Shown: positions 34,021 through 43,400, counted from the first letter of the stretch. The stretch is 64,000 bases of DNA from Woeseiaceae bacterium (GCA_021773075.1 JAJFKT010000012.1:248001-312000); one strand, 5' to 3'. Notes: a model not told the origin generated them from the sequence alone. Made by a program: numbers and translations.

Positions 34021-35699
34021 TGCGAAGCTCCTCCGTCTGACTCCAGTCCGAGTTCGGCGACCCCCTGTTGGAACGTGATATCGACTGGAATGTTGGCGTC
34101 GGTCAGTCGGTCAAGATCTCTCTGAAGCTCGTCTTTGATAATTCCGCGTGACTCCGTTAACTCAGCTGCACCCTCGTAATCTCCGTCGCCTTGCAAAGTC
34201 AGCAGCAAACGCGACAAATCGGTCATCGCAGCGTCCATATTGTCAAAGTCGACATGGTAGCGGCCGGTTTCCGAGTCGCGAACAAACGCACCGCTATCCA
34301 GAAAGAAATTGAAACGCACCATGTTGGCCTTACCGTGCGCACTGGATGCACCGAAGCGAATGGATCGAAACACGCTTGTCATAAACGTGACGTAGTAATC
34401 GCGAAGATCGACCTCACCCAACTCTCCTGCTTTGTGAAGTTCGGTGATCATATACAGGCCCAGTATGTCGGCCTTGCCCTCTTCCATGCTCGACGACAAA
34501 TCGAGCAAGGCTTCACGAACAGTGCCACTGCCATCAATTGTGTTTTTGATGCCCAGGCCATGGGCTACCTCGTGGAACATCGTGTTCGCGAAGAACGCAT
34601 CGAATGTAATGTGATCACGCTGTGATTCATCAATTAATACATCGGCGATCGGTTCGACGATCTTGTCGAACTTCGCTTGCATCGCGTTTTTGAGTTGCAG
34701 GCGTCGAGTGCCGCGCGACAGTTGCACTACTTCATCATTTGGCAGATTGATCGCTATTGTCTTGCCGCCTGCATTTGAGTCACCGGCGTAATACACAACG
34801 TCGTATGCGTTCAAATCCGAGTCCGTGCCGGGGGTTTCCCACTTGTACTCATCCGGGACCGGCAATCCTCTTTGCAGGGCTGGGAGAAACTCCGCAAATC
34901 GACTCAGACGATCGCTCCACTCCAGATCCTTGATCAACACGTAGGCTTCGTATCCGGCACGGTAACCGAATAGAGCGTCTTCGTAGGTCTCGATGGGGCC
35001 AATTACGATGTCGATCTGGTTATCGCGAACATCCATCCAGAACATGTCACTGACCTGGTATTCATCACTGATCAAAGCGGCGGCACGTAGCTTCAGATAG
35101 CTGGCGAATTCCGTGCTGTCAGCGAGTTTCGCAGCCTCGCGCAATAAGTCGGCCGTTGCCTTGAGTTCAGCCGCATATTCGACATGATAGGGAACCAGCT
35201 TCAAAGTCCCCTCCTGATCACGGCGGATTAACGAATACTGTCCGTTCTTGCCCGGAAGGTAGGCCTGATCAAACTCGTCCCTACTCATATCAACAGGATA
35301 GAAATTTGCGCCCGGTGGTTTTGCCCCAACACCCTGGATAAATGGTTTGTTGCCGTCGAGCCTGTCCCAGGGACCGTAATTCAATTCCGCGAAACGACGC
35401 GTGTCGGCATCAGCGATGGACTCCAGCCAGGTTTCGTAGTCCTCGCCATAGGCTTGGCGCCAAAAAAGATCGTCCATTATCTGCGCGGCGTCGATCAGTA
35501 GCCTGACCATCTCGCGCTGATTGTCACTCAGAGCCGTGAGGTCAGCTGTCAGGGTGAAGTCCGCATACACGTCCGGTCGTGGCTCGACGACCTCCAACGG
35601 CTGCATACCATTGTCGGGCGCGGGTTCCGGCGCGCAGGAAATAGCGATCAGTGATACGGCAGCGGCGCCGACGAGGCGCAGTTTTAGGGTGTGATTCAC
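34017..35699 (-). CDS. Lipoprotein zinc metallopeptidase, M49 (DPP III)-like
   Basis: 560 residues from GTG 35699, chosen because GGGGGA lies a few bases upstream; the ORF-track start is 15 codons earlier. A lipobox (AISCAPE) follows a hydrophobic stretch. The zinc motif HEVAHGLG (376-383) and EEGKADILG about 30 residues later supply two histidines and a glutamate. The architecture (TPGTDSDLNAYDVVYYAGDSN, FFANTMFHEVAHGLG) matches the dipeptidyl-peptidase III-like family, but the classic M49 motif is HELLGH with an extra residue. Here the motif is the plain HExxH, so specificity may differ. Four-base overlap with the DUF885 gene. Confidence 0.82.
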   Translation of the reverse strand: MNHTLKLRLVGAAAVSLIAISCAPEPAPDNGMQPLEVVEPRPDVYADFTLTADLTALSDNQREMVRLLIDAAQIMDDLFWRQAYGEDYETWLESIADADTRRFAELNYGPWDRLDGNKPFIQGVGAKPPGANFYPVDMSRDEFDQAYLPGKNGQYSLIRRDQEGTLKLVPYHVEYAAELKATADLLREAAKLADSTEFASYLKLRAAALISDEYQVSDMFWMDVRDNQIDIVIGPIETYEDALFGYRAGYEAYVLIKDLEWSDRLSRFAEFLPALQRGLPVPDEYKWETPGTDSDLNAYDVVYYAGDSNAGGKTIAINLPNDEVVQLSRGTRRLQLKNAMQAKFDKIVEPIADVLIDESQRDHITFDAFFANTMFHEVAHGLGIKNTIDGSGTVREALLDLSSSMEEGKADILGLYMITELHKAGELGEVDLRDYYVTFMTSVFRSIRFGASSAHGKANMVRFNFFLDSGAFVRDSETGRYHVDFDNMDAAMTDLSRLLLTLQGDGDYEGAAELTESRGIIKDELQRDLDRLTDANIPVDITFQQGVAELGLESDGGASQ

Positions 35700-35769
35700 G
35701 GCTTCCCCCTGAAGCAAAATCAATCGAACATTATTGCACAGCACAGTGCCCGAACGCGCGAGGCGATCT

Positions 35770-36597
35770 TCAAAGATCGACGAGTTGGACGTCTTCCACT
35801 GTCAATGCTTCGCCGAGGAACTGTCCGCCAACGCGCGCGAATCGCATGGCACCATCGGTCGCCAGTAGTTTCAGTTTCCCACGACCATTACAAGCGACGA
35901 GCCCGCCACTGGCAGTCAGGGTCTCTCGCACGACGGACGCCGTGGTCCCCGCAGAGTCAACAACGGCCACATCATCGCCGGCAATTTCGGAAATCACGTC
36001 GCGAAGTAGGGGAAAGTGGGTGCAGCCAAGGATAATCGAATCGGCTTTGAACTCGCCGTGCTCAGCATCTGCAAGGTAACGTCGAACGATGGAATCGGCA
36101 ATATCACCGTTGGTCCAACCCTCCTCCGCCAGCGCCACGAGCAATTCGCAGGCCTGTTCTTTGACCCGGGCCTTCGGGTCGTGGCGTGAGATCGCTTTGC
36201 CATAGGCGCCCAGTCTAACGGTCGCCTCGGTCGCAAGAACCAGATGCGCCCCTCCGGGTCTTGCAGCCACCGCCGCTAATGCGCCGGGTACTACCACGCC
36301 AATCACTGGAACCGGGTGCATTTGCTCCTGCAGGCTCTCGAGTGCCACTGCCGAAGCTGTGTTGCACGCAATAACCAACATTTTGATGTCATGCTCGAGC
36401 AATTTCGCGGTCGCCTGCGCAGCGTACCGCGCTATCGATGCCGGGCTCTTTGTGCCATACGGCAAACGAGCCGTATCGCCAAGGTAGATCAGGTTCTCGC
36501 TCGGTAGTTCGTCACGGATCGCCTGCAGGACGGTGAGCCCGCCGACACCAGAGTCGAAGATGCCAATAGGCAGTGAAGTGTTGTCGTAAGTTGTCAT
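35770..36597 (-). CDS. murI: Glutamate racemase
   Basis: 275 residues. The active-site motifs are present: IGIFDSGVGGLTVL (Asp15), LPYGTKS, VIACNTASA (Cys78) and ILGCTHFPLL (Cys192). The two cysteines act as the acid/base pair. The enzyme converts L-glutamate to D-glutamate for peptidoglycan. It lies 70 bases upstream of the M49-like gene on the same strand and is divergent from the SRPBCC/GyrI-like gene. No other cell-wall genes are adjacent. Confidence 0.97.
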   Translation of the reverse strand: MTTYDNTSLPIGIFDSGVGGLTVLQAIRDELPSENLIYLGDTARLPYGTKSPASIARYAAQATAKLLEHDIKMLVIACNTASAVALESLQEQMHPVPVIGVVVPGALAAVAARPGGAHLVLATEATVRLGAYGKAISRHDPKARVKEQACELLVALAEEGWTNGDIADSIVRRYLADAEHGEFKADSIILGCTHFPLLRDVISEIAGDDVAVVDSAGTTASVVRETLTASGGLVACNGRGKLKLLATDGAMRFARVGGQFLGEALTVEDVQLVDL

Positions 36598-36671
36598 CAG
36601 CTCATTGTGCCCAATGTGTCGTATCTGTGGAATAATCGCGCCCCACTATCTGAAATTGGAAACCCAATATC

Positions 36672-37685
36672 GTGCAAAAAGTGATCTACGGGATGGGTGC
36701 ATTTCTCGCACTGCTGATCATAATCGGTTTCGCTCTGCCACGAACGAACCAGGTGGAAGTCTCGACCGAGATCGACGCACATCCGGCGACGGTCTTTGCG
36801 CTTGTCAATGATTTCCGCCGCTTTGCGCTTTGGTCACCGTGGGCTCACACCGATCCCAACGCACGATTTCTTTATTCCGGGGCGATTCGGGGCGAAGGCG
36901 CGATAGTGACCTGGGACGGGACTATTCTCGGCACCGGCAATCAGGTCATCACTGAAAGTCGGCCCTATGAGTATGTTGGTATTGCGATGAGCCCTGGAGA
37001 ACCCGGCGAGGCCAAATCGTGGTTCAGGCTGACACGCGGCGTCGGTACGACGATAGTGACCTGGGGTTTCGAGGCCGACTACGGCATGAATCTCGTTGGT
37101 CGATACTTCGCGTCCATGCTCGGCGGTGTTGTCGCTCGCGACTATGAGATCGGCCTAACGGCGTTGCAGGATCTCGCTGAAAGCCTCCCGGGTGCGGATT
37201 TTGGTGATATCAAAATTGAACACATCGTCGTCGAAGCACTGGACATTGCGTACCTGCCCGCGACGTCGCGACCGGAGCCCGCAGCGATCGCAGAAGCGTT
37301 GGGGAAGGCCTATTTCCAGATATTGAGTTTCATCGATACGCAGAATTTGTCGGATGCTGGCGCGCCGTTATCGATCACCCGCAACTTCAATGGCGCCGAA
37401 CTCGCATTCGATGCTGGAATTCCGGTTCGCGGGCTATCAGCAGATACTCCGAGGAACAGTGCGGGTGTGAAAATCACGCAAACCTACGCTGGGCCGGTCA
37501 TTCGGGTCCGCCACATTGGCTCATATCGTCTGCTGACGACCACCCACCGCAAAATATCGGCTTATTTGGCCGCATTGGGGATCGAGCGCGACGGCGCTGC
37601 CTGGGAATCCTATGTGAGTGATCCGGGGAATGTGCCTGAGAATGAGCTACTGACTTACGTCTATTACCCGATCAAAACGAATTAG
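36672..37685 (+). CDS. SRPBCC plus GyrI-like effector-binding protein
   Basis: 337 residues starting at a GTG. One N-terminal membrane helix (MGAFLALLIIIGFAL) anchors it to the inner membrane. An SRPBCC domain follows (about 25-175; VSTEIDAHPATVFALVNDFRRFALWSPW is typical). The C-terminal part (about 195-335) is a GyrI/AraC effector-binding-like fold, with VVEALDIAYLPATS and GPVIRVRHIGSYRLL...YYPIKTN. Both domains bind small hydrophobic ligands, so the protein may be a periplasmic binder. Convergent with the unknown 136-residue gene. Confidence 0.85.
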   Translation: MQKVIYGMGAFLALLIIIGFALPRTNQVEVSTEIDAHPATVFALVNDFRRFALWSPWAHTDPNARFLYSGAIRGEGAIVTWDGTILGTGNQVITESRPYEYVGIAMSPGEPGEAKSWFRLTRGVGTTIVTWGFEADYGMNLVGRYFASMLGGVVARDYEIGLTALQDLAESLPGADFGDIKIEHIVVEALDIAYLPATSRPEPAAIAEALGKAYFQILSFIDTQNLSDAGAPLSITRNFNGAELAFDAGIPVRGLSADTPRNSAGVKITQTYAGPVIRVRHIGSYRLLTTTHRKISAYLAALGIERDGAAWESYVSDPGNVPENELLTYVYYPIKTN

Positions 37686-37694
37686 GCGAAGAAT

Positions 37695-38105
37695 CTATAC
37701 CGACTTCACGAGAAACGGCGGTACCCGAGCTTCGTCCATCTCAGGCAGAGCCATACTCACCTGCGTATCGTCCTGCAGTCTCGAAATTTCACCGTACAGT
37801 GTCACTATCATGCCCGCCCACTCGCTCGCTTCAGTAAATGACATCTTTCGCACCGACGCACAGATCGGGCCTTCGCCGTTGAGCGGCGTGACGCTGTGCA
37901 TTTCGCGACGCAAGTCGGCGAACGATTGTTTGAGAGCAATCGGCAACTCGTCTTCATTGATTTCTACGAGATTCTCTTCGTAGGCCTTGATAAGTCGTTG
38001 TTTTATATGACCATGCCCAGCCAGCACCGTGAGTGCGGCGTGAAAGCGATCGACGTGGTTCGTCATTGCCACTCCAGCGGTTTTATTTATTGTCTCGCCG
38101 CTCAT
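37695..38105 (-). CDS. Unknown soluble protein
   Basis: 136 residues; no family recognised. The predicted chain is helical with acidic patches. HVDRFHAALTVLAGHGHIKQRLIKAYEENLVEI and EASEWAGMIVTLYGEISRLQDD are the most conserved-looking parts. No signal peptide or membrane helix is seen. An internal ATG at residue 14 could be the true start (AMTNHVDRFH). It converges with the SRPBCC gene. It could be a genuine small cytoplasmic protein of this lineage. Confidence 0.6.
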   Translation of the reverse strand: MSGETINKTAGVAMTNHVDRFHAALTVLAGHGHIKQRLIKAYEENLVEINEDELPIALKQSFADLRREMHSVTPLNGEGPICASVRKMSFTEASEWAGMIVTLYGEISRLQDDTQVSMALPEMDEARVPPFLVKSV

Positions 38106-38269
38106 ACCCTCTCGGCGGCTTGTACGCTTTTTTATTAGAGGCGACTACCTCCTGTAGTCCGGCCCCCTGCAGAGCCGTTGGTCCATCATTAATCTCTATC
38201 TATCAGGTTCTTGCGCAGGTTTTTTATAACAGAGTAGTGGAACCTCGCGCAAGTCGGATATCACCTATG

Positions 38270-38329
38270 CGAAATTACAGGGTGAGCGTGAACGGCGAGC
38301 ACTTTCATCTGGTAATGACGGCACCTTAG
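38270..38329 (+). other. Possible tiny ORF or gene remnant
   Basis: An in-frame ATG at 38270 encodes MRNYRVSVNGEHFHLVMTAP and then stops. The phrase YRVSVNG followed by aromatic residues looks like the beginning of a small beta-domain protein known from related bacteria, but only the first 19-20 codons remain. No ribosome binding site is seen. It may be a fossil or chance. The rest of 38106-38336 shows no gene. Confidence 0.2.
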
Positions 38330-38336
38330 GTTGAAG

Positions 38337-39956
38337 ATGACGAATATGAATTACCGGGTCGTGATCTTGATATGTCTGGCGTCCCTGGCCGACGCCAGGG
38401 CGAACGAACAGCTTGACGATCCAACTCTGGAAAGCTCTGAAGCTGTGGTCGGCAATATCATATTGAACAAGTCCGATGTCTTTGATTTGTCGAATCCGGA
38501 GGAAGACAGGGCACTTTATCGACTGGCCAATCGACTCCACATGGTTACCAAAGACAAGGTCATTGCGCAGCAGTTGCTATTCAGTAGCGGTGACCCCTAT
38601 TCCGAAAGACTGCTCGCGGAATCCGCTCGCATATTGCGCAACAACAGGTATCTCTACGACGCTCGGGTCAAGCCGGTTCGTAAGCAGAACGGAGTTGTTG
38701 ATATTTTGGTGGAGACCAGGGATGTCTGGTCACTGGGGCCGGATCTCTCGGTATCGCGCAGCGGTGGCGAGAACCGCACCCAACTCGGTCTCGAAGAAAC
38801 CAATCTGTTTGGTCGCGGCCAGACAGTGCGCTTCAATCACGAAGAAGATGTCGACAGGGAGTCGGACAGCTTCGAGTTTTTCGACCAGCACCTCGGCCAC
38901 ACTTGGGTTTCCACTTTCCTGCGTATCGCTGATAACTCCGACGGCAAGTCCAACCTGCTGTCTGTTACCCGCCCGTTTTACGCCCTGGATGCCCGCTGGT
39001 CAGCCGGGGTCCGGGCATTGGATGACAAGCGCCGCAGTGCGCTGTATTTAGCGGGTGAAGAGGCGGCAGAGTATCAGCACACGCAGCGCGACTACTCCGT
39101 CTTTCGCGGTTGGTCCAAAGGCCTGAAAAACGGCTTCGCGAAGCGCTGGACTGTGGGTATCACTCAGGACGACAGCCGCTTTGAAGTGGTCCCGAATGCC
39201 ACCTTAGCGACTGTGTTACCCGCCGACCGAAAACTCGTTTACGCGTTTTTCGGTCTTGAAATTGTGCAAGACGAGTTTGAGATCTCCAGTAATCGCGACC
39301 AGATAGGAAGAACGGAGGATTTCCTGATGGGCTCACGCCTGTCAGCAATGCTCGGCTGGTCTGATACGTCATTCGGTTCTGATCGGGACGCTGTGATCTA
39401 CCGTGCATCTGCGAGCCACGGCTTCGGCGCGCTTGATAAAAACGCGCTGCTCTTGTCGGCATCCACCAGTGGCCGACTCGAATCGGGTCATGCGGCGAAT
39501 AACGAACTAACAGTTCGAGCCCGTTACTACAGGACGCAATCTGCGAAACGGCTTTTCTTCGCAACCCTAAGTGCAAGCAGCGGTCACGCGCTGGATCTCG
39601 ATAACCCAACACAAATAGGCGGCGATAACGGTCTGCGCGGCTACCCGTTGCGCTACCAAAACGGTGATTCGAAACTACTGCTAACCGTTGAGCAACGATA
39701 CTTTACGGACTGGTATCCGTTCAGGCTGGCCCGCATTGGCGGCGCTGTGTTTGCGGATGCCGGACGGGTTTGGGGGAGCAATCCATTGGGCAGCGAACAG
39801 CGTGGCTGGCTGACTGATATAGGCTTTGGGCTGCGGATTGCGCCAACCCGGGCGTCATCACGAAAAATGGTCCACATCGATCTCGCGTTTCCCCTGAATG
39901 GCGATAAGACGATCGATAATGTCCAGGTTCTGCTCGAAGCCAAACGCAGCTTTTGA
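38337..39956 (+). CDS. BamA/TamA-family outer-membrane protein
   Basis: 539 residues from ATG 38337 (ORF-track start is a TTG two codons earlier; a further ATG is at 38346). A signal peptide (VVILICLASLADARA) leads into one POTRA-like domain (about 60-130: LFSSGDPYSERLLAESARILRNN, then VDILVETRDVWSL). A 16-strand-type barrel follows, with GGDNGLRGYPLRYQNGDSK being the lid-region motif near the C-terminus, and FADAGRVWGSN. The signature of the Omp85 superfamily (GxRGY) is thus present. With a single POTRA it is not BamA itself but a smaller relative. Convergent with ileS2, 18 bases apart. Confidence 0.85.
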   Translation: MTNMNYRVVILICLASLADARANEQLDDPTLESSEAVVGNIILNKSDVFDLSNPEEDRALYRLANRLHMVTKDKVIAQQLLFSSGDPYSERLLAESARILRNNRYLYDARVKPVRKQNGVVDILVETRDVWSLGPDLSVSRSGGENRTQLGLEETNLFGRGQTVRFNHEEDVDRESDSFEFFDQHLGHTWVSTFLRIADNSDGKSNLLSVTRPFYALDARWSAGVRALDDKRRSALYLAGEEAAEYQHTQRDYSVFRGWSKGLKNGFAKRWTVGITQDDSRFEVVPNATLATVLPADRKLVYAFFGLEIVQDEFEISSNRDQIGRTEDFLMGSRLSAMLGWSDTSFGSDRDAVIYRASASHGFGALDKNALLLSASTSGRLESGHAANNELTVRARYYRTQSAKRLFFATLSASSGHALDLDNPTQIGGDNGLRGYPLRYQNGDSKLLLTVEQRYFTDWYPFRLARIGGAVFADAGRVWGSNPLGSEQRGWLTDIGFGLRIAPTRASSRKMVHIDLAFPLNGDKTIDNVQVLLEAKRSF

Positions 39957-39974
39957 GCTGTGCATCTATCGACG

Positions 39975-42900
39975 TTACGCGTCCTGCAGGCTGATTTCGA
40001 TGGTCCAGCGTTCTTCCCCGAGTTCCTTTTCGTCTTTGTATCTCGAATCCGACTGACCAACTTGCCAGTTTGTTGCCAGCGTTTCGGCCATCAGGTAATC
40101 GCGATGAACGGCAAGCGCTTTTTCGACAGCGGACGTACCTGAAACGCCGAGAACGATACGATCTGATACCTCCAAACCGGCCTGCTTTCGTGCATCTTGC
40201 ACCGAACGGACGATCTCTCGTGCGAAACCCTCGTTGATCAACTCGTCGTCCAGCCTTGTGTCGAGCGCTGTCAGGAAGCCGGCATCTGTCTCGCAGGAAT
40301 AGCCCTCGGCCGAATGCGTTTCGATTAAGACATCATCGCCCTCTAGCGCAATGATCTGTCCTGCCACCTCGATTTCGAATGCCTCACCGCATGCCGCTGC
40401 ACTTGCGATTGCTCCGCCATCGGCGTCGAGCAAAGCCGCCTTGATCTGTGGCACCAGCTTTCCGTATAACTTGCCGAGCTTTGGCAGATTGGGCTTGATG
40501 TTGTAGCTGACGAGCCCCGCATCACGGGCAATAAATTCGATCGCCTTAATATTAAGCTCTTCAAGAATCTGATCCTGATGGCTGCCGAGGGCTTTTGCCG
40601 CCGCATCATTAGGCGCGCGCACCAGCAACCGGGAAATCGGTTGTCGCGTGCGGACACCAGACTTGGCGCGAGCGGCACGACCCAGACCAACTACTTTTTG
40701 CACAACGCCGACGTCGAACAACAGGTCGTCATTTCGCCAGGCAGGATCGACCTTGGGCCACTTTGTCATATGGATCGATTCGGGCGCGCCTGCATCGACG
40801 CTCCTGACCAGATTCTGGTAAACATTTTCTGCGAGGAATGGCACGAATGGGGCCATCAGCTTGTGGGCTGCATTCAGGCATTCGTACAGCGTCAGGTACG
40901 CCGCTTGCGTATCTTCTGCATCCGTCGATTTCCAGAAACGGCGCCGGTTACGTCGTACATACCAATTACTGAGTTGGTCCACAAACGACTCGAGCGCTTC
41001 GCCCGCGGACTTGGCGTCATAGTTATCCAATGACTCTGTAACGATTGTGATCGTGTCGTGCAATAGCGCCAATGCCCAGCGGTCAATTTCCGGACGATCC
41101 TGAGGCGCAATATCGCGACTCAGATCGACATCATCGAGCCTCGCGTACAAAACGAAGAAGCCATAGGTATTCCAGAAGGTATTGATGAACGAGCTGGCAA
41201 CGTCGGCGACAATATCCACGGAGACACGTTTAGGCACATCGGGTGACAGTCGTGCGAGGAAATACCAGCGCAGGGCATCTGCGCCAACGGTGTCGAAGAC
41301 GTCGTAAGGATTTATGATGTTGCCAACCGACTTTGACATCTTCTTGCCGTCTTTATCGACGATCAGATTCAGGCAAATGCAGTTCTTGTAGGCGACGCTG
41401 TCTGACACAAGCGTCGCGATTGCGTGCAATGTATAGAACCAGCCGCGAGTCTGGTCGATCGCTTCGCAGATGTAGTCAGCCGGAAAGCTTGCTTCGAATT
41501 TGTCTTCATTCTCAAATGGATAATGCCACTGTGCATAAGACATAGCGCCTGAGTCGAACCAGCAGTCGATGACTTCCGGCACACGCTGCCAGGTCTTGCC
41601 ATCTTTCTCGAATGTAATTTCATCCACCGCTGGTCGATGCAGATCGAGCTCGCTGAGCTCGCGGCCCGTTAGCTCTTCAAGTTCCGCAACAGATCCGACG
41701 CAATGAAAATCACCGTCCTCCGTTGCCCAAACCGGCAGCGGTGTTCCCCAGAAACGCTCGCGAGAGAGCGCCCAGTCGACATTGTTTTCAAGCCAGTTCC
41801 CGAAGCGACCATCCTTGATGTGTTCCGGCACCCAGTTAATCGTCTGATTCAACTCCGTCATTCGCTCACGGAATTTCGAAGTGCGGATATACCAGGCATT
41901 CTTCGCGTAATAGAGAATCGGATCCCCGGTGCGCCAACCGAACGGATAGCTGTGCTTATAGCGCTCGGAACGGAACATCATGCCGCGCTCTTTGAGAATA
42001 CGAATCAGTGGTTTGTCAGCATCCTTGAAGAACAGCCCTTTGACGGGCTCGACCTCTTCGATGAAATTGCCATCAAGGCCTACTCCGTGGATGACGGGTA
42101 AGTCGTTCGCTTGTCCGAGAGCGAGGTCGTCGACACCGTAAGCTGGCGCAGTGTGAACAATGCCGGTGCCGCTTTCCGTGCTAACGAAATCCGCCGCGAA
42201 AACCTGGAACGCATTCGGCGCGTCGACATCGATGTAGTCGAAAAGTTGTTCGTAACGGCAGCCCACAAGTTCTGAGCCCTTAACTGTCTTGACGAGCGAA
42301 TGCTCGATATCGCGAAACACCGATTCGCGCAATGCTTCCGCGACAATCAGGGTCTGGCCTTCAGACTCACAATAGCTGTAGTCGATGTCGTTGCCGACCG
42401 CCAGTGCCAGGTTTGAAGGCAGCGTCCATGGCGTCGTCGTCCAGACGAGGAAATAGGTCTCGTCTTCGCCCTGCATCTTGAAGCGCACAGTGATCGACGG
42501 GTCTTCAACGTCTTTGTAACCCAGTGCCAACTCATGTGACGAAAGCGTTGCACCGATACGTGGGTCATAAGGCACGACCTTGTAACCCTTGTAGATCAGG
42601 TCCTTGTCCCAGATCTTTTGCAGCAGGTTCCAGACGGACTCAATATAGGAGTTATTTAGCGTGTAATAAGCTTCGTCGAGATTGACCCAGAAGCCCATTC
42701 GTTCCGTCATTTTTTCCCAATCGGAGATATAGGTCATGACGGACTCGCGACACAGGCGCGTAAATTCTGCAATGCCCACAGTGGCTTCTATTTCGGCCTT
42801 GTCGTAGCTCTCGATCCTGCCCTGCTTCTTCAGAAGTTTTTCGACCTCATGCTCAACTGGCAAACCATGTGTATCCCAGCCCGCTTTTCGCGGCACGTGA

Positions 42901-43133
42901 TATCCCTGCATGGTTTTGTAACGTGGGAAAATATCTTTGAAACTGCGGGCGAGTACGTGGTGGATACCGGGCCTGCCATTTGCGGTTGGTGGGCCTTCAT
43001 TGAAACTGAACTGCGGACCACCCTCGGTTTGATCCAGTGTCTTTTGAAAAACATCATGCTCACGCCAAAACTCCAGCACCTCGGTTTCGAGGACCGGGCC
43101 GTTATAGCGTCCCTGAACTTCTTTAAATGACAC
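39975..43133 (-). CDS. ileS: Isoleucine-tRNA ligase, eukaryote-type (IleRS2)
   Basis: 1052 residues starting at GTG 43133 with GGAG six bases upstream. The HIGH-like motif is in PPTANGRPGIHHVL (about 49-61), and KMSKSVGN lies near residue 597. The phrases RESVMTYISDWEKMTERMGFWV and YKGYKVVPYDPRIGATLSSHELALGYK are those of the eukaryote-type IleRS2, which includes the mupirocin-tolerant enzymes. The editing and anticodon-binding regions follow the usual order; the C-terminal portion is the longer IleRS2 extension. It charges tRNA-Ile. Transcription is probably controlled by the upstream T-box, which makes this gene stand out in a gammaproteobacterium. Acquisition by horizontal transfer together with its leader is likely, but only inferred. 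Confidence 0.97.
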   Translation of the reverse strand: MSFKEVQGRYNGPVLETEVLEFWREHDVFQKTLDQTEGGPQFSFNEGPPTANGRPGIHHVLARSFKDIFPRYKTMQGYHVPRKAGWDTHGLPVEHEVEKLLKKQGRIESYDKAEIEATVGIAEFTRLCRESVMTYISDWEKMTERMGFWVNLDEAYYTLNNSYIESVWNLLQKIWDKDLIYKGYKVVPYDPRIGATLSSHELALGYKDVEDPSITVRFKMQGEDETYFLVWTTTPWTLPSNLALAVGNDIDYSYCESEGQTLIVAEALRESVFRDIEHSLVKTVKGSELVGCRYEQLFDYIDVDAPNAFQVFAADFVSTESGTGIVHTAPAYGVDDLALGQANDLPVIHGVGLDGNFIEEVEPVKGLFFKDADKPLIRILKERGMMFRSERYKHSYPFGWRTGDPILYYAKNAWYIRTSKFRERMTELNQTINWVPEHIKDGRFGNWLENNVDWALSRERFWGTPLPVWATEDGDFHCVGSVAELEELTGRELSELDLHRPAVDEITFEKDGKTWQRVPEVIDCWFDSGAMSYAQWHYPFENEDKFEASFPADYICEAIDQTRGWFYTLHAIATLVSDSVAYKNCICLNLIVDKDGKKMSKSVGNIINPYDVFDTVGADALRWYFLARLSPDVPKRVSVDIVADVASSFINTFWNTYGFFVLYARLDDVDLSRDIAPQDRPEIDRWALALLHDTITIVTESLDNYDAKSAGEALESFVDQLSNWYVRRNRRRFWKSTDAEDTQAAYLTLYECLNAAHKLMAPFVPFLAENVYQNLVRSVDAGAPESIHMTKWPKVDPAWRNDDLLFDVGVVQKVVGLGRAARAKSGVRTRQPISRLLVRAPNDAAAKALGSHQDQILEELNIKAIEFIARDAGLVSYNIKPNLPKLGKLYGKLVPQIKAALLDADGGAIASAAACGEAFEIEVAGQIIALEGDDVLIETHSAEGYSCETDAGFLTALDTRLDDELINEGFAREIVRSVQDARKQAGLEVSDRIVLGVSGTSAVEKALAVHRDYLMAETLATNWQVGQSDSRYKDEKELGEERWTIEISLQDA

Positions 43134-43150
43134 AAGCTACTCCAAATACT

Positions 43151-43183
43151 AAAAAACCCCGGGCGCACAGTGTGCGCCCGGGG
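43151..43183 (-). terminator. T-box attenuator terminator
   Basis: A 27-base inverted repeat, CCCCGGGCGCACA-C-TGTGCGCCCGGGG (43157-43183), folds into a very strong GC hairpin directly followed by TTTTTT (43156-43151). Its left arm shares CCCGG with the 3' side of the antiterminator. It ends 17 bases before the ileS start codon. Confidence 0.95.
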
Positions 43184-43400
43184 CGAAAATTCGCGGTACC
43201 ACCCGGCTTCATGACCCTGCGGTCATCTCATGGATCGTCGTGATCCGTCGCTCGTCTCGTGAGCCACTCGGCCGACCTTAAAGGAATATATCTTTCAGGT
43301 GGCAACTCCGGGGTGATATTCGGCAGATTCAGACCCGGAGCTCACACTGTCCTCCGGTCGCTTTGGCCTGATCAGGCTGCCTACTCGTCCCCATCAACGT
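43151..43400 (-). promoter_or_regulatory. T-box riboswitch (isoleucine, AUC specifier)
   Basis: Read on the minus strand. Stem I base: GGGG (43389-43392) pairs with CCCC closing the internal loop; above the loop GGCAG (43377-43381) pairs with CTGCC (43322-43326). The loop has AGTA on the 5' side (43382-43385) and GAATATCA on the 3' side (43314-43321). This is the loop-E plus specifier pattern, with specifier AUC (Ile) at 43315-43317. A distal hairpin CCGGAG/CTCCGG has loop ...AGTGTGAG, as expected for the tRNA-elbow contact. A hairpin ATGACC-GCAG-GGTCAT (43211-43226) precedes the T-box GGGTGGTACCGCG (43192-43204). Antiterminator: CCGGG, 7-base bulge UGGUACC, GCGAA, UU, UUCGC, CCCGG. Its 3' arm overlaps the terminator, so the two are exclusive. 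Uncharged tRNA-Ile should favour read-through into ileS. Confidence 0.95.

Noticed and set aside
38476-39051. 191-codon ORF within the BamA/TamA-like gene
   Set aside because: Alternative frame of a clear barrel gene; Ser/Arg/Cys-rich composition is typical of an out-of-frame translation.
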